The notes: a model not told the origin generated them from the letters alone. A DNA stretch of 64,000 nt from Desulfamplus sp964425195 (GCA_964425195.1 CAYRLG010000001.1:124001-188000); one strand, 5' to 3'. Positions 52,266 through 62,364 are shown, counted from the first letter of the stretch. Translations and numbers: made by a program.

Positions 52266-53180
52266 TTACTGACCTCTCCAGTACAGTATAAGCCCCCCTA
52301 CAATTACAGATCCACCTGTAATATGATATAGTTGGATCTGTTCACCAATAAAGATAAAGGCGATAGAAGAGGCAAACACAGGAATTAGATAAGAAAACAT
52401 TGAAGCCATGTTGGGTCCTACACGTTTTACACCTTCATTCCAGCATAGATACGATATTATGGAGGGGAATATTCCAAGAAAGAGAATTATAGAGAGATTT
52501 TTTATGTTTAGTGGAAATAGACCATAAAAAGAGAACTCCCAAAGATAAAAAGGCAATATAAATGGAAGTCCAGTAATGATAGTGATTGTTAAAAAAGCGA
52601 TGGGTTCTATGCTCAGCTTCATACGTTTTAGAAGTACAGAGTAGATTGACCAACTCGCAACTGCTCCAAATGTCAGCAGATCGCCAATATTTACCACTAA
52701 AGATAGCAAATTATGCAAACTTCCCTTAAAAACAATCATAATCATACCAACAAGGGATATTAGCATACCCAAAATTTTATACACACTCTCTTGTTGACGG
52801 AGAAAAAGCCACGAAAGTATAAAGGTAGTTGCGGGTGTGGCAGCAATTACAAACGACATGTTCGTTGCTGTTGTAAATTGTGCAGAACAGTATATAAGTG
52901 AGTTGTAAACAGATATACTGAAGATGGATAGAACAATAATTTTTTTGAAGTTCTGTTTAACTATCTCTCGTTGTTTAATAAGCGATTTTAACCCAAAAGG
53001 CAGGATAAAGCATAAAGCTGTAAACCATCGAAAAAAAGAGAGGGAGATAGGTTTTATCTCATTTATCATCCCTTTTGCCAACACAGTATTTAGTGACCAG
53101 CTTAAAACAGCAATAGTCAACAAAATAGATGCAACAATTTTCTCATTATAAGTTTTGCCTCTAACTTTTTTGATAGCCAT
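52266..53180 (-). CDS. EamA-family (DMT superfamily) permease
   Basis: A 304-residue integral membrane protein with about ten hydrophobic segments and the two-fold EamA repeat: LAKGMINEIKPISLSFFRWF near the N-terminus, and SWSIYSVLLKRM opening the second half. Such proteins export amino acids, purines or other metabolites. Nothing in the sequence or context defines the substrate. Its stop lies 30 bp from the convergent rel/spoT stop. The divergent TRAP gene is 224 bp away. Confidence 0.88.
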   Translation of the reverse strand: MAIKKVRGKTYNEKIVASILLTIAVLSWSLNTVLAKGMINEIKPISLSFFRWFTALCFILPFGLKSLIKQREIVKQNFKKIIVLSIFSISVYNSLIYCSAQFTTATNMSFVIAATPATTFILSWLFLRQQESVYKILGMLISLVGMIMIVFKGSLHNLLSLVVNIGDLLTFGAVASWSIYSVLLKRMKLSIEPIAFLTITIITGLPFILPFYLWEFSFYGLFPLNIKNLSIILFLGIFPSIISYLCWNEGVKRVGPNMASMFSYLIPVFASSIAFIFIGEQIQLYHITGGSVIVGGLILYWRGQ

Positions 53181-53293
53181 TTTTTAATAAACCCACTTTC
53201 GTGTTAAATACACGTACCCAAATTTAATAAACTGATTATAAATATTAACAGCAGTATATTGCTCTTTCCTATATCTTATCCTAAAGAAAATCA

Positions 53294-53339
53294 AGGTGTG
53301 GTGTTTTTGTATTATTATGATATTGAAAAATCACACCCT
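53294..53339. promoter_or_regulatory. Inverted repeat upstream of the TRAP binding-protein gene
   Basis: AGGTGTGGTGTTTTT and AAAAATCACACCCT form an imperfect 14-bp inverted repeat separated by about 17 A+T-rich bases, 66 bases ahead of the start. It could be an operator or a leader hairpin; the order (no T-run after the second arm) argues against a terminator. Confidence 0.35.
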
Positions 53340-53404
53340 ATTCCACCCTCTACTCTCTGTATAGAGCAGAAGGATAACACCAACAACAATAAGGAGAAAA
53401 ATCA

Positions 53405-54484
53405 GTGAAACGACGTGAATTTATGAAAAAGGCAGGTACAGGAGCACTGGTTGCAGGGGCAGCAATGGGTGTAGTCCCAGCAATGGCAGCAAAACCGGTT
53501 ATGTGGAAAATGGTGACAACATGGCCTCCTCACTTTCCTATTTTAGGAGAAGGAGCTGATTATATTGCAAAACTTGTAGAGGAGATGAGCGGGGGAAGGT
53601 TCAAGATTTCTGTTTATGGTGGTGGTGAATTGGTTCCTCCTATGGGAGTGTTTGATGCAGTAAGTCAAGGCACTGTAGAGATGGGACATGGAGCAGCATA
53701 CTATTGGTCAGGTAAAGCTCCAGCAGCCCAATTTTTTGCAGCAGTTCCTTTTGGTTTCAATGCCCAGTCACAAAACGCATGGGTTACATCAGGAGGTGGG
53801 CTTGAGCTGTGGGAAGAGATTTATAGACCATTTAATCTGAAACCATATCTTGGTGGAAATACAGGTGTTCAGATGGGAGGATGGTTTAATAAAGAGATCA
53901 ACAGTGTTGAAGATTTAAAAGGTTTAAAGATGAGAATTCCGGGTCTTGGTGGCCAGGTTCTTGCAAAGGCTGGTGGAAATGCAATTTTAGTTGCTGCTGG
54001 TGAAATTTATACAAATCTTGAAAGAGGTGTAATTGATGCAACTGAGTGGGTAGGACCATTTCACGATCTGACAATAGGACTCCATAAGGTTGCAAAATTT
54101 TACTATTACCCAGGATGGCATGAACCCGGAACAACACTTGAGGCTATGGTAAATATCTCTGCTTATGAAAAGTTACCTCCTGATTTGAAGGCAATCTTAG
54201 ATACTGCAATTGCAAGAGCCAACAGTTTGATGCTTGCCCAGTTTGAGGCAAGAAACAACGATGCATTAAACGAGCTTATTACAAAGCATAAGGTTCAGCT
54301 CAAAAAATTTCCAGACGATGTTTTAAAGCAGCTTAAAATTTATGCGGATGAAGTGCTTGAAGAGATGGCAGCTAAAGACCCTTTAAGTAAAAAAGTTTAT
54401 GACTCTTTTAAAAAGTTCAGAGCACAGATTTACGAGTGGAACAAAACAAGCGAAGAGCCATACCAGCAATTTAAATATATTTAA
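53405..54484 (+). CDS. TRAP transporter solute-binding protein (DctP/TakP-like), Tat-exported
   Basis: A 359-residue periplasmic binding protein. It uses a GTG start: AAGGAG lies 8 bases upstream and only this start includes the twin-arginine signal KRREFMKKAG, followed by a hydrophobic stretch and a cleavage site near AMAAKP. The mature part has TRAP features (VYGGGELVPPMGVFDAVSQG; GLKMRIPGLGGQVLAKAGG; GVIDATEWVGPFHDLTIGLH) closest to the alpha-keto-acid/lactate-binding TakP group, so a 2-oxoacid or lactate ligand is a reasonable guess. No dctQ/dctM genes are adjacent; a terminator follows, then a sensor kinase gene. Confidence 0.9.
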   Translation: MKRREFMKKAGTGALVAGAAMGVVPAMAAKPVMWKMVTTWPPHFPILGEGADYIAKLVEEMSGGRFKISVYGGGELVPPMGVFDAVSQGTVEMGHGAAYYWSGKAPAAQFFAAVPFGFNAQSQNAWVTSGGGLELWEEIYRPFNLKPYLGGNTGVQMGGWFNKEINSVEDLKGLKMRIPGLGGQVLAKAGGNAILVAAGEIYTNLERGVIDATEWVGPFHDLTIGLHKVAKFYYYPGWHEPGTTLEAMVNISAYEKLPPDLKAILDTAIARANSLMLAQFEARNNDALNELITKHKVQLKKFPDDVLKQLKIYADEVLEEMAAKDPLSKKVYDSFKKFRAQIYEWNKTSEEPYQQFKYI

Positions 54485-54545
54485 TACTATATTATAAGTA
54501 ACAATAAAGTTAATTCTATTTATTTGACATTTTTTATATGCCAAC

Positions 54546-54580
54546 AGAGACGCACAACTGTGCGTCTCTCTATTTTTTTA
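54546..54580 (+). terminator. Strong intrinsic terminator after the TRAP gene
   Basis: AGAGACGCAC-AACT-GTGCGTCTCT is a perfect 10-bp G+C-rich stem with a 4-base loop, followed by CTATTTTTTT. It sits 60 bases after the stop and rules out the long upstream extension of the next gene. Confidence 0.92.
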
Positions 54581-54678
54581 TTAAGTCTCTGTCTATCTTA
54601 ATATTACTATTTTCTATTGTGCTTTTGTGTCTCTATTTATTTTCTATCTATTTGTGTCAGTTAGGACAAGGAAATTAC

Positions 54679-57600
54679 ATGAGTGAAGAAATTAATAAGA
54701 CAATATCTTATCCTAAAATTGAAACAAGGACAAACCGTAATATATGGTTAGTGTGGATCATACTTATTACTGGTTTAACTATCACTGCTCTTTCTGCTTT
54801 TTATCTTCAACGCTATTCAGCAAAAAATGCACAGATAGAGTTTGATTTTGCATGTCAAGAGATAAAACTTGTAATTAATGATCGCCTTAATGCACACGCT
54901 TTGATATTGAGAAGCGGTGCAGCATATTTTTATGGTACTGATGATGTTACAAGAGAAGAGTGGAATCTATTTACCTTAAAACAGAGAGTTGACGAGCATC
55001 TTCCCGGAATAGAGGGATTAGGATTTTCTCTTCTTATCCCAAGCGGTAACCTTGCAGAACACGAACAAAAAATACGTGACCAAGGTTTTCCAGACTACAG
55101 TGTAAAACCAGAAGGCAGACGTGATATTTATACTTCTATAATCTATATTGAACCTTTTGAGGGTCGTAACTTAAAAGCTTTTGGTTATGATATGTTTTCT
55201 GAATCTATCCGCCGCGATGCAATGGAACGTGCAAGAGATGAAGATAGGGCTACAATTTCAGGAAAGGTTACTTTAGTACAAGAAAGCGACCAAGATGTTC
55301 AAGCAGGAACATTAATGTATGTTCCTGTTTATCGTAATAAAATGGAGATAAATACAGTTGAGCAACGCCGTAATGCCCTGTATGGATGGATATTTAGCCC
55401 CTACAGAATGGTTGATCTTATGCAGGGGATTTTGGGAGGTTGGGATTTACATGGAAGAAAACGTATTCGTTTGCAAATTTTTGATGGCTACAATCTATCA
55501 TCAGACAATCTACTTTACGATAGCCAACCAGCTCAGCCTAAAACATTAGAACAGACACCACGATTTAAAAGAGATATTCCGATTCTTTTCGGAGGTCGCC
55601 TCTGGACACTTCAATTTACAAAGAGTGAAGTAGATTCATCTGGCGAGCTGACCACATTGTGGTTAGTTATATCTTGCGGGACAGTTATTACAATTCTTCT
55701 TTCAACATCAATATTTTTCTTGTATAATTCCCGTTTTATGGCACAGCAGATGGCAGCAAAGCTCACTCTTGAGTTAACGCAGAGTGAAGAGCGTCATAGA
55801 AAACTCTCGGAACTTACATTTGAAGGGATACTATTTCACGATAATGGTATTATAATCGATTTTAACCAATCAGCAATGAGTTTGACAGGTTATACTCAGG
55901 AAGAGTTAAAAGGCAAGAGCATTCTTGAGCTTTTAGTACCTGAAAAATATCATTCAGTAGTAATAGATAAGATGTCTCAACAGTTTGTCTCTCCTTATGA
56001 AATTGAAATTATCAAAAAAGATGGAGATTTGCTAACAGTAGAGGCTCAAGCAGCAACCATTATTTATAATAGTAAATATATGAGAGTGGTAGCTATAAGA
56101 GATATTACTGATCGCAAATTAGCGGAAAAAGCGTTACTAAAAGCAGAAGAGGATCAGCGGATATTGTTGGATAATATCCAAATACAGGTGTGGTATCAGC
56201 TTGATGAGCATACTTACGGAGCTGTAAATAAGTTTCATGCTGATTTTGTAGGAAAGAGCAAAGAAGAGCTTGCTTTTAGAGATTTGTATGAGCTATTTCC
56301 AAAGGAGATGGTAGAGATTTGTCGTAAAAGCAATAACGAAGTTTTTATAACTGGAAAGCCTTTATATACAGAGGAGTGGACACCTGATGCCTCTGGTAAA
56401 AATAGGCTTCTTTCAATTATGAAGTCTCCTAAAATCGGAGCTGATGGCAACGTAGAGTATGTTGTCTGTTCTGCTGAAGATATAACAGATCGTAAGGTAG
56501 CTGAACAAAATCTTATTGAGACCAACCAACAGCTTGAAGAGGCAATAGAGAAAGCCAATGCAATGGCTGTTCAAGCACAGATGGCAGATATTGCTAAAAG
56601 TGAATTTTTGGCGAACATGAGCCACGAAATACGAACTCCCATGAACGGAGTTATAGGTATGATTGATCTCCTCTTAGAGACAGAGCTTACAGATGAACAA
56701 CGCCATTTTGGAACAATAGTTCGTTCAAGTGCAGAGTCGCTTCTCACCATTATCAACGATATTTTAGATTTTTCCAAAATTGAGGCAAAAAAACTTCAAC
56801 TTGAGACAATCGATTTTGATCTGTCAGCTTTACTTCAAGATTTTGCATATAACTTTGCTATACGCGCTCACGAAAAAGGTATTGAACTTCTATGGGATAT
56901 AGACCTTAACGTACCGCTTCTACTAAAAGGAGATCAAGGGCGATTACGTCAAATTCTTACTAATCTTACTGGCAATGCAATTAAATTCACTAATAAAGGA
57001 GAGGTTGTAGTTCGTGTCTCTTGCGTAGAAGAGGGATACGATGATAGTAATCATAACACTGTTATTCTTAAATTCTCTGTGCGTGATACTGGTATTGGTA
57101 TTCAAGAAGATAAAATAGAAATTCTTTTTGATAAGTTCAGTCAGGCAGACGCTTCAACTACCAGAAAATATGGTGGTACAGGTCTTGGTTTAGCAATATC
57201 TAAACAGTTGGTAGAGTTAATGGGTGGTCAGCTTAGTGTAAAAAGTGAAGAGGGTAAAGGATCAGAGTTTTGGTTTACTGCCCATTTTATTAGACAGACA
57301 GAAGGATTACAACCAGAGGAAAATAGCTTTCAACTCTCTGATTTAAATGGAGTTCGTGCATTAATTGTAGATGACAACTCTACAAATCGTGAAATTTTGA
57401 TGAAACGATTACATTCTTGGGGAGTCCGTGCGTCAGATGTGTCAGATGGTTTTCAAGCTCTTCAAGCTATTTATAAGGCTGCCCAAGAAGGAGATCCGTT
57501 CAAGATAGCTATTATTGATATGCAGATGCCAGTGATGGACGGAGAGTCTCTCGGGCGTTCAATTAAAGCTGAACCTTATATTGCTGATACCCGAATGATA

Positions 57601-58599
57601 ATGCTCACATCTATTGGTGGAAAAGTGGATGCCAAATATTTTATCCAAAATGGATTTGACGCTTATCTTACAAAACCTGTCTTATACAGTGAACTTAGTG
57701 AAGCAATGGCTTCTTTAGTGGCAAAAGATATAGAGACTAAGATATGTCCAATATCTAAAACTTTTGAAAAACTCAACACTCTATCGGATAGCTCTAACTT
57801 TTTTATAGGCAAGAATATTAAAGTCCTTGTTGCAGAAGATAATATTACAAATCAGCAGGTTGCTCTTGGAATTCTTAGTAAAATAGGAATTGAAGCAGAT
57901 ATTGTAGTTAATGGAGATGAGGCTATTAAAGCTTTAAAGAGAGTAGATTACGATCTTGTCTTGATGGATGTGCAAATGCCTGAAATGGATGGAATTGAAG
58001 CAACATGCCGAATCAGAAATAGAGAGCCTGAAGTTATAAATAAGATGGTTCCTATTATTGCAATGACAGCTAATGCAATGCAAGGAGATAGCGATAGGTG
58101 TCTAAATTCAGGTATGAATGACTATATATCAAAGCCATTTAATTTCAATGACTTTGTGCAAACTCTTAAAAAATGGCTAAAACAGGAGAAAGATAAAAAA
58201 GAGTTATCAACACCCCCAAATAACAAAGCTCAAGAATCAATAGAGGAGAGTAAACTTAGTGACATCCCTATATGGGACAGAGAGATTATGATGGTTAGAA
58301 TTATGAATGACGAAGCTATAGCGAGTATATTAATAGAGGGTTTTATCGAAGATACTCCCCATCAGATAGAGAGTTTATACTGTTCTATGGATAGAGGAGA
58401 TATGGCTGGTGTGAAACTGCAAGCTCACACCATAAAGGGGAGTGCTTCACAAATTGGGGCAGAGAGGCTTAGAGCAGCAGCCTTTGAAGTTGAAAAAGCT
58501 GCTAATGCTGGAAAGCAAAGTGAGGTAATTTCACTTGCAACTGAAATTAAAAGTCAATTTATAGCACTAAAAGATGAGATATTAAAATATGTTAAATAA
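54679..58599 (+). CDS. CHASE-PAS hybrid histidine kinase with two receivers and HPt
   Basis: A 1306-residue BarA-like membrane sensor. One membrane segment near residue 22, a periplasmic CHASE-like domain (DEHLPGIEGLGFSLLIP; SIIYIEPFEGRNLKAFGYDM), a second membrane segment near 330, two PAS domains, the kinase core (FLANMSHEIRTPMNG; DTGIGI; GTGLGLAI), two receivers (IIDMQMPVMDG; LMDVQMPEMDG) and a C-terminal HPt (LQAHTIKGSASQIG). The frame is open from 54538, but that part is a terminator; AAGGA before the ATG at 54679 marks the start. Its neighbour is a TRAP binding protein, a possible co-sensor. No response-regulator gene is adjacent. Confidence 0.93.
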   Translation: MSEEINKTISYPKIETRTNRNIWLVWIILITGLTITALSAFYLQRYSAKNAQIEFDFACQEIKLVINDRLNAHALILRSGAAYFYGTDDVTREEWNLFTLKQRVDEHLPGIEGLGFSLLIPSGNLAEHEQKIRDQGFPDYSVKPEGRRDIYTSIIYIEPFEGRNLKAFGYDMFSESIRRDAMERARDEDRATISGKVTLVQESDQDVQAGTLMYVPVYRNKMEINTVEQRRNALYGWIFSPYRMVDLMQGILGGWDLHGRKRIRLQIFDGYNLSSDNLLYDSQPAQPKTLEQTPRFKRDIPILFGGRLWTLQFTKSEVDSSGELTTLWLVISCGTVITILLSTSIFFLYNSRFMAQQMAAKLTLELTQSEERHRKLSELTFEGILFHDNGIIIDFNQSAMSLTGYTQEELKGKSILELLVPEKYHSVVIDKMSQQFVSPYEIEIIKKDGDLLTVEAQAATIIYNSKYMRVVAIRDITDRKLAEKALLKAEEDQRILLDNIQIQVWYQLDEHTYGAVNKFHADFVGKSKEELAFRDLYELFPKEMVEICRKSNNEVFITGKPLYTEEWTPDASGKNRLLSIMKSPKIGADGNVEYVVCSAEDITDRKVAEQNLIETNQQLEEAIEKANAMAVQAQMADIAKSEFLANMSHEIRTPMNGVIGMIDLLLETELTDEQRHFGTIVRSSAESLLTIINDILDFSKIEAKKLQLETIDFDLSALLQDFAYNFAIRAHEKGIELLWDIDLNVPLLLKGDQGRLRQILTNLTGNAIKFTNKGEVVVRVSCVEEGYDDSNHNTVILKFSVRDTGIGIQEDKIEILFDKFSQADASTTRKYGGTGLGLAISKQLVELMGGQLSVKSEEGKGSEFWFTAHFIRQTEGLQPEENSFQLSDLNGVRALIVDDNSTNREILMKRLHSWGVRASDVSDGFQALQAIYKAAQEGDPFKIAIIDMQMPVMDGESLGRSIKAEPYIADTRMIMLTSIGGKVDAKYFIQNGFDAYLTKPVLYSELSEAMASLVAKDIETKICPISKTFEKLNTLSDSSNFFIGKNIKVLVAEDNITNQQVALGILSKIGIEADIVVNGDEAIKALKRVDYDLVLMDVQMPEMDGIEATCRIRNREPEVINKMVPIIAMTANAMQGDSDRCLNSGMNDYISKPFNFNDFVQTLKKWLKQEKDKKELSTPPNNKAQESIEESKLSDIPIWDREIMMVRIMNDEAIASILIEGFIEDTPHQIESLYCSMDRGDMAGVKLQAHTIKGSASQIGAERLRAAAFEVEKAANAGKQSEVISLATEIKSQFIALKDEILKYVK

Positions 58600-58767
58600 C
58601 CTTGCTCCTTAAAAAAGGATAACTAATTAGAACGCATAAAACATTATATTATTTAACTTCTCTTACCTAAATATTTTGCAAGCAGTTTCAATTATGGTAT
58701 TGATGTAGCTGCAATAAGATTAGCTCTCTTTTTATAATATATTTAAAAACTATAAGGATATCCATAG

Positions 58768-60615
58768 ATGCTTGAATTGACCCAATCACAACGTGCGAGA
58801 AGCGCTATTAGAGAGTTTAAAACAATAACAGAATCTCTTGCAATCAGAGGTTTTTACCGCCCATCAGGAAGATTTGGTAGGGCTCTTGAAAACTGTTTAA
58901 GAGAGTTAAGCCCAGAGATATACGGAAGTATGAACGATCCAAGAGTTCTTGAGCTAAAAGGGCTTGAATATGTAGTGGATAGATTACCCCAAGGGATTGA
59001 GCAGTGCACAAAAATAATATTAACTGATGAAGATCACTTTGATAATACACCTTTTACGAAAATCCAACCTCTAAAAAGGAGACGAAAGTCTTACAGAATT
59101 AATAAGAACGAAATGTGCTTCATAATCTCAAGAGGTATAAGTGAAATTTATGATATAATTACACACATGACATTTTTAAATATTGAAGCTAAAAAGATAT
59201 TTAAACGGATGCACGATGATTATGGGGTAAGCCCTGAATGGAATAAACTTGAGAAATTTGTATTTAAGATAGAGAGGCTAAGTAATATTAATAAGTTAGA
59301 TAAATCTAACTCTTGCAAGGATGAACTATCCAACTTTGAAACAGAGATTACCCCAGAAGAGCTTGACTCTGCTATATGGAACATGAGCATTATAATAGGA
59401 AGACCTTACAATGAGACAAGAGAGACTTACGAATATCTTGAAAATAGCAAAAAGCTACACCAAAGTAACAATGGACTATTTTCATTGATCTACCATCTTG
59501 GAAAAAGGATTCAAGCAGATCAGCAGTCAAGAGACAATGCTTTGGTTATCTATTTTACCCCATCTCTTATGAGTATTATTGGACATCAACGGTATGGGAA
59601 AATATGGTCATCAACTATTGATCGTGAAATTTGTCAGAAAAATCTTCAAAATCGCCCTTTACATATAATAAGTGCAAATATGCACAGTGTAGTAAATATT
59701 ATCTATGGCTATGCTGCAATAAAAGCATCTGGAAAAAACTTTTCTAACAGCAGTTCTATAAACAGCCAAAGTAGCGATAACAGCGATCTATACTCATTTT
59801 GTGTATCTATCAGAGATAAAAGTAGCCAGATCATTGAATTTGCAAGCTCAAGGGGGTTATATTTTATTCCAGATCACTCTGGAGCAAACATAGATTGTCA
59901 GCTTATTGACACTGCCATGTTAGGCAACATAGAGTTTCATCCAGCTTTGGACATTGATATTGCAAAGATGAGTGAAAAGCCTCTTTTGTTAGTTATAGAT
60001 TATGCTTTTGGTGCTCAGGCGTTTGAGATAATGGAGCAGTTGTTAAAACCTTATGAGCATAATGGAGCTAAAAAAGCATTGGAAAATGGTTCTATTGCAA
60101 TCATGGGAAAAGCTGGTATCCTTCCTGGTGAAAAGGGAGATGTAATGCTTGCTACTGCACATGTCTTTGAGGGAACATCAGACAACTACCTTTTTGACAA
60201 CGATCTTACACAAGAAGATTTTGATCCAGAAGTTCGTGTATATGTTGGACCTATGGCAACTGTTCTTGGCACATCTCTTCAAAATAAAGATGTTTTAAAA
60301 ATGTTTATGACAGATTGGAAGGCTGTTGGCTTGGAGATGGAAGGCGGGCATTACCATAAGGCGATAAATGCCTCTATCATAAAGGGGAATATCCCATCAA
60401 AGATAAGGGTAAGGTATGCCTACTATGCCTCTGATAACCCTTTAATGACAGGTAATACACTTGCGGCTGGAGCAATGGGGGTAGAGGGGATAAAGCCAAC
60501 TTACATGATTACAAAGGTAATCTTAGAGAAGATTATGGGAAAATCAGAAGCAACCTCGCCCGCATCTGGAAAATCGCATAAGAGTAACGCCCTTATACCA
60601 ACAACTGAAAGCTAA
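58768..60615 (+). CDS. Large conserved protein (DUF6909-like), C-terminal half nucleoside-phosphorylase-like
   Basis: A 615-residue soluble protein. Two features suggest a nucleoside phosphorylase-like C-terminal half: AIMGKAGILPGEKGDVMLAT resembles the G-x-A-G-x-x-x...GD core, and GLEMEGGHYHKAI resembles the E-M-E substrate motif of the family. The N-terminal half (about 1-290) has no feature I recognise; there are Ser/Asn-rich insertions near 165-190 and 325-345. I tentatively match it to DUF6909 from memory. AAGGAT lies upstream of the ATG. The pilus ATPase gene follows after 18 bp, so they may be co-transcribed. Confidence 0.55.
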   Translation: MLELTQSQRARSAIREFKTITESLAIRGFYRPSGRFGRALENCLRELSPEIYGSMNDPRVLELKGLEYVVDRLPQGIEQCTKIILTDEDHFDNTPFTKIQPLKRRRKSYRINKNEMCFIISRGISEIYDIITHMTFLNIEAKKIFKRMHDDYGVSPEWNKLEKFVFKIERLSNINKLDKSNSCKDELSNFETEITPEELDSAIWNMSIIIGRPYNETRETYEYLENSKKLHQSNNGLFSLIYHLGKRIQADQQSRDNALVIYFTPSLMSIIGHQRYGKIWSSTIDREICQKNLQNRPLHIISANMHSVVNIIYGYAAIKASGKNFSNSSSINSQSSDNSDLYSFCVSIRDKSSQIIEFASSRGLYFIPDHSGANIDCQLIDTAMLGNIEFHPALDIDIAKMSEKPLLLVIDYAFGAQAFEIMEQLLKPYEHNGAKKALENGSIAIMGKAGILPGEKGDVMLATAHVFEGTSDNYLFDNDLTQEDFDPEVRVYVGPMATVLGTSLQNKDVLKMFMTDWKAVGLEMEGGHYHKAINASIIKGNIPSKIRVRYAYYASDNPLMTGNTLAAGAMGVEGIKPTYMITKVILEKIMGKSEATSPASGKSHKSNALIPTTES

Positions 60616-60633
60616 CTGGAAAGTTTATATATA

Positions 60634-62364
60634 ATGTCCCCTGTCAGACCTGTTAAGAAAAAAAAGTTTGGTGAAATTGCAGTAGAACTTGGCTTTATGA
60701 CAGATGAGCAGGTTAATAGCATCCTCTCTCGAAGAAGCATTACAAGACGAATGCTTGGACAGCTCTGTATTGAAGAGGGCTATTTGGATTATGAGATGCT
60801 TGCTCGTATTATTGCGGTGCAATATTCATGTAAATATGCCAATTTAGACGAGATGCAGCAGATTGACGATCTCAATCTAATTGAGCTGTTTGATATCGAT
60901 TTTATGGTAAAAAATAGGGTTATCCCGTTTCGTATTATAGAGCAGTTGTTTGAAATTGCAGTGGCAGACCCCTTAGATTTTATGAGAGCGGCTGAAGATA
61001 TCTCTTTTGCCACTGATCTTAATATCTCATTTGTAGTTGTCTCTGAAAAGAGACTTACTGAGTTTTTAAAAAATATAGAGTCATCTCGAGATGTTCTCAA
61101 TATTTCAGATGAGATGAGACTGCCCATTATAAGAGAGTCAGAAAAGGGAGAGTATGAAGTATCAGTTGAAAGGATAAGTGCAGAAGAGAGTCCTGTTGTA
61201 AAACTTATTGACTCTACAATTCTTGATGCTATCAACAAAAAAGCAAGTGATATCCATCTTGAATCTTCTGATAAAGGCTTAATTATAAGATACCGTATTG
61301 ATGGAATGCTATATCAAGCAGCAGAGCCTCTTGAGCTTAAAAATCAAAATGCAATTGTATCACGACTTAAAGTTATGTCTGAGCTTGATATTTCAGAAAA
61401 AAGGGTGCCTCAAGATGGTCGATTTAAGCTTAAGGTAAAGGGGCGGTTTGTCGATTTTCGTATCTCTATTCTTCCATCAATTTTTGGAGAAAATGCTGTT
61501 ATAAGGATTCTTGATCAAGAGAGGATGACCCCAGTACGAAGCTCTCTATCTCTTGGTGATATGGATATTCCTGAAAAAGAGTTGACAAGACTTAGACGCC
61601 AGATAAAGGCTCCTTATGGTATGTTTCTGATGACAGGACCTACAGGTAGTGGAAAGACTACAACTCTATACAGAGCACTTTCTGAAGTCAACGAAAGTTC
61701 GATAAAAGTTATTACCATAGAGGATCCTGTTGAGTATCAGATTCCGGGGATTACTCAAATTGCAGTTAATCAAAAAAAGGGGCTGACTTTTTCACAGGGG
61801 TTGAGGTCTATATTACGCCATGATCCTGATAAGATATTGGTAGGAGAGATAAGAGATGCTGAAACTGCTGCAATTGCAATTCAATCTGCACTAACTGGTC
61901 ATCAGGTCTTTACAACTGTTCATGCAAATAGCACATTTGATGTTCTTCACCGTTTCATGCACTTAGGTATTGATGTATTTAACTTAGTTGCCGCTTTAAA
62001 CTGCATCGTAGCTCAAAGATTGATACGCATTCTATGTTCATGTAAAAAAGAGGTTCAGATATCTGAAACAGTTATGGTTGAGTCTGGTCTTGAACTTCAA
62101 CAGTGGTTAAATACAACTTTTTATGCTCCTTCTGGCTGTCCTCGTTGCAATGGAACAGGCTTTAGTGGGAGAAAGGCGATATTGGAACTTTTAGAGTTAG
62201 ACTCTAACCTAAAGGAGATGATTTTAGAGAAGGCAAGTATCTCGCAGCTTAAAAAATATGCTATTGAAAGAGGTGTTCTCTTTTTACGAGATGCTGCTCT
62301 TTATGAAGTAAAACATGGGAAAACCAGCTTGGATGAGGCAAATAGAGTTACTTTTATAGAGTAA
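60634..62364 (+). CDS. GspE/PilB-type secretion/pilus assembly ATPase
   Basis: A 576-residue traffic ATPase that powers pseudopilus or type IV pilus assembly. N-terminal T2SSE-N-like region (FGEIAVELGFMTDEQVNSIL), Walker A GPTGSGKTTTLYRAL, Asp box EDPVEYQIPGITQ, Walker B ILVGEIRDAETA, His box HQVFTTVHANS, and a C-terminal four-cysteine zinc motif (CSCKKE...CPRCNGTGF) typical of GspE and some PilB. It is followed by PilM- and PilN-like genes with tight overlaps, which favours a type IV pilus or related system. The ribosome site (GGAAAG) is distant. Confidence 0.92.
   Translation: MSPVRPVKKKKFGEIAVELGFMTDEQVNSILSRRSITRRMLGQLCIEEGYLDYEMLARIIAVQYSCKYANLDEMQQIDDLNLIELFDIDFMVKNRVIPFRIIEQLFEIAVADPLDFMRAAEDISFATDLNISFVVVSEKRLTEFLKNIESSRDVLNISDEMRLPIIRESEKGEYEVSVERISAEESPVVKLIDSTILDAINKKASDIHLESSDKGLIIRYRIDGMLYQAAEPLELKNQNAIVSRLKVMSELDISEKRVPQDGRFKLKVKGRFVDFRISILPSIFGENAVIRILDQERMTPVRSSLSLGDMDIPEKELTRLRRQIKAPYGMFLMTGPTGSGKTTTLYRALSEVNESSIKVITIEDPVEYQIPGITQIAVNQKKGLTFSQGLRSILRHDPDKILVGEIRDAETAAIAIQSALTGHQVFTTVHANSTFDVLHRFMHLGIDVFNLVAALNCIVAQRLIRILCSCKKEVQISETVMVESGLELQQWLNTTFYAPSGCPRCNGTGFSGRKAILELLELDSNLKEMILEKASISQLKKYAIERGVLFLRDAALYEVKHGKTSLDEANRVTFIE

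Noticed and set aside
54538..54678. N-terminal extension of the CHASE hybrid kinase
   Set aside because: The region encodes a perfect terminator hairpin and the ATG at 54679 has a well-placed AAGGA.
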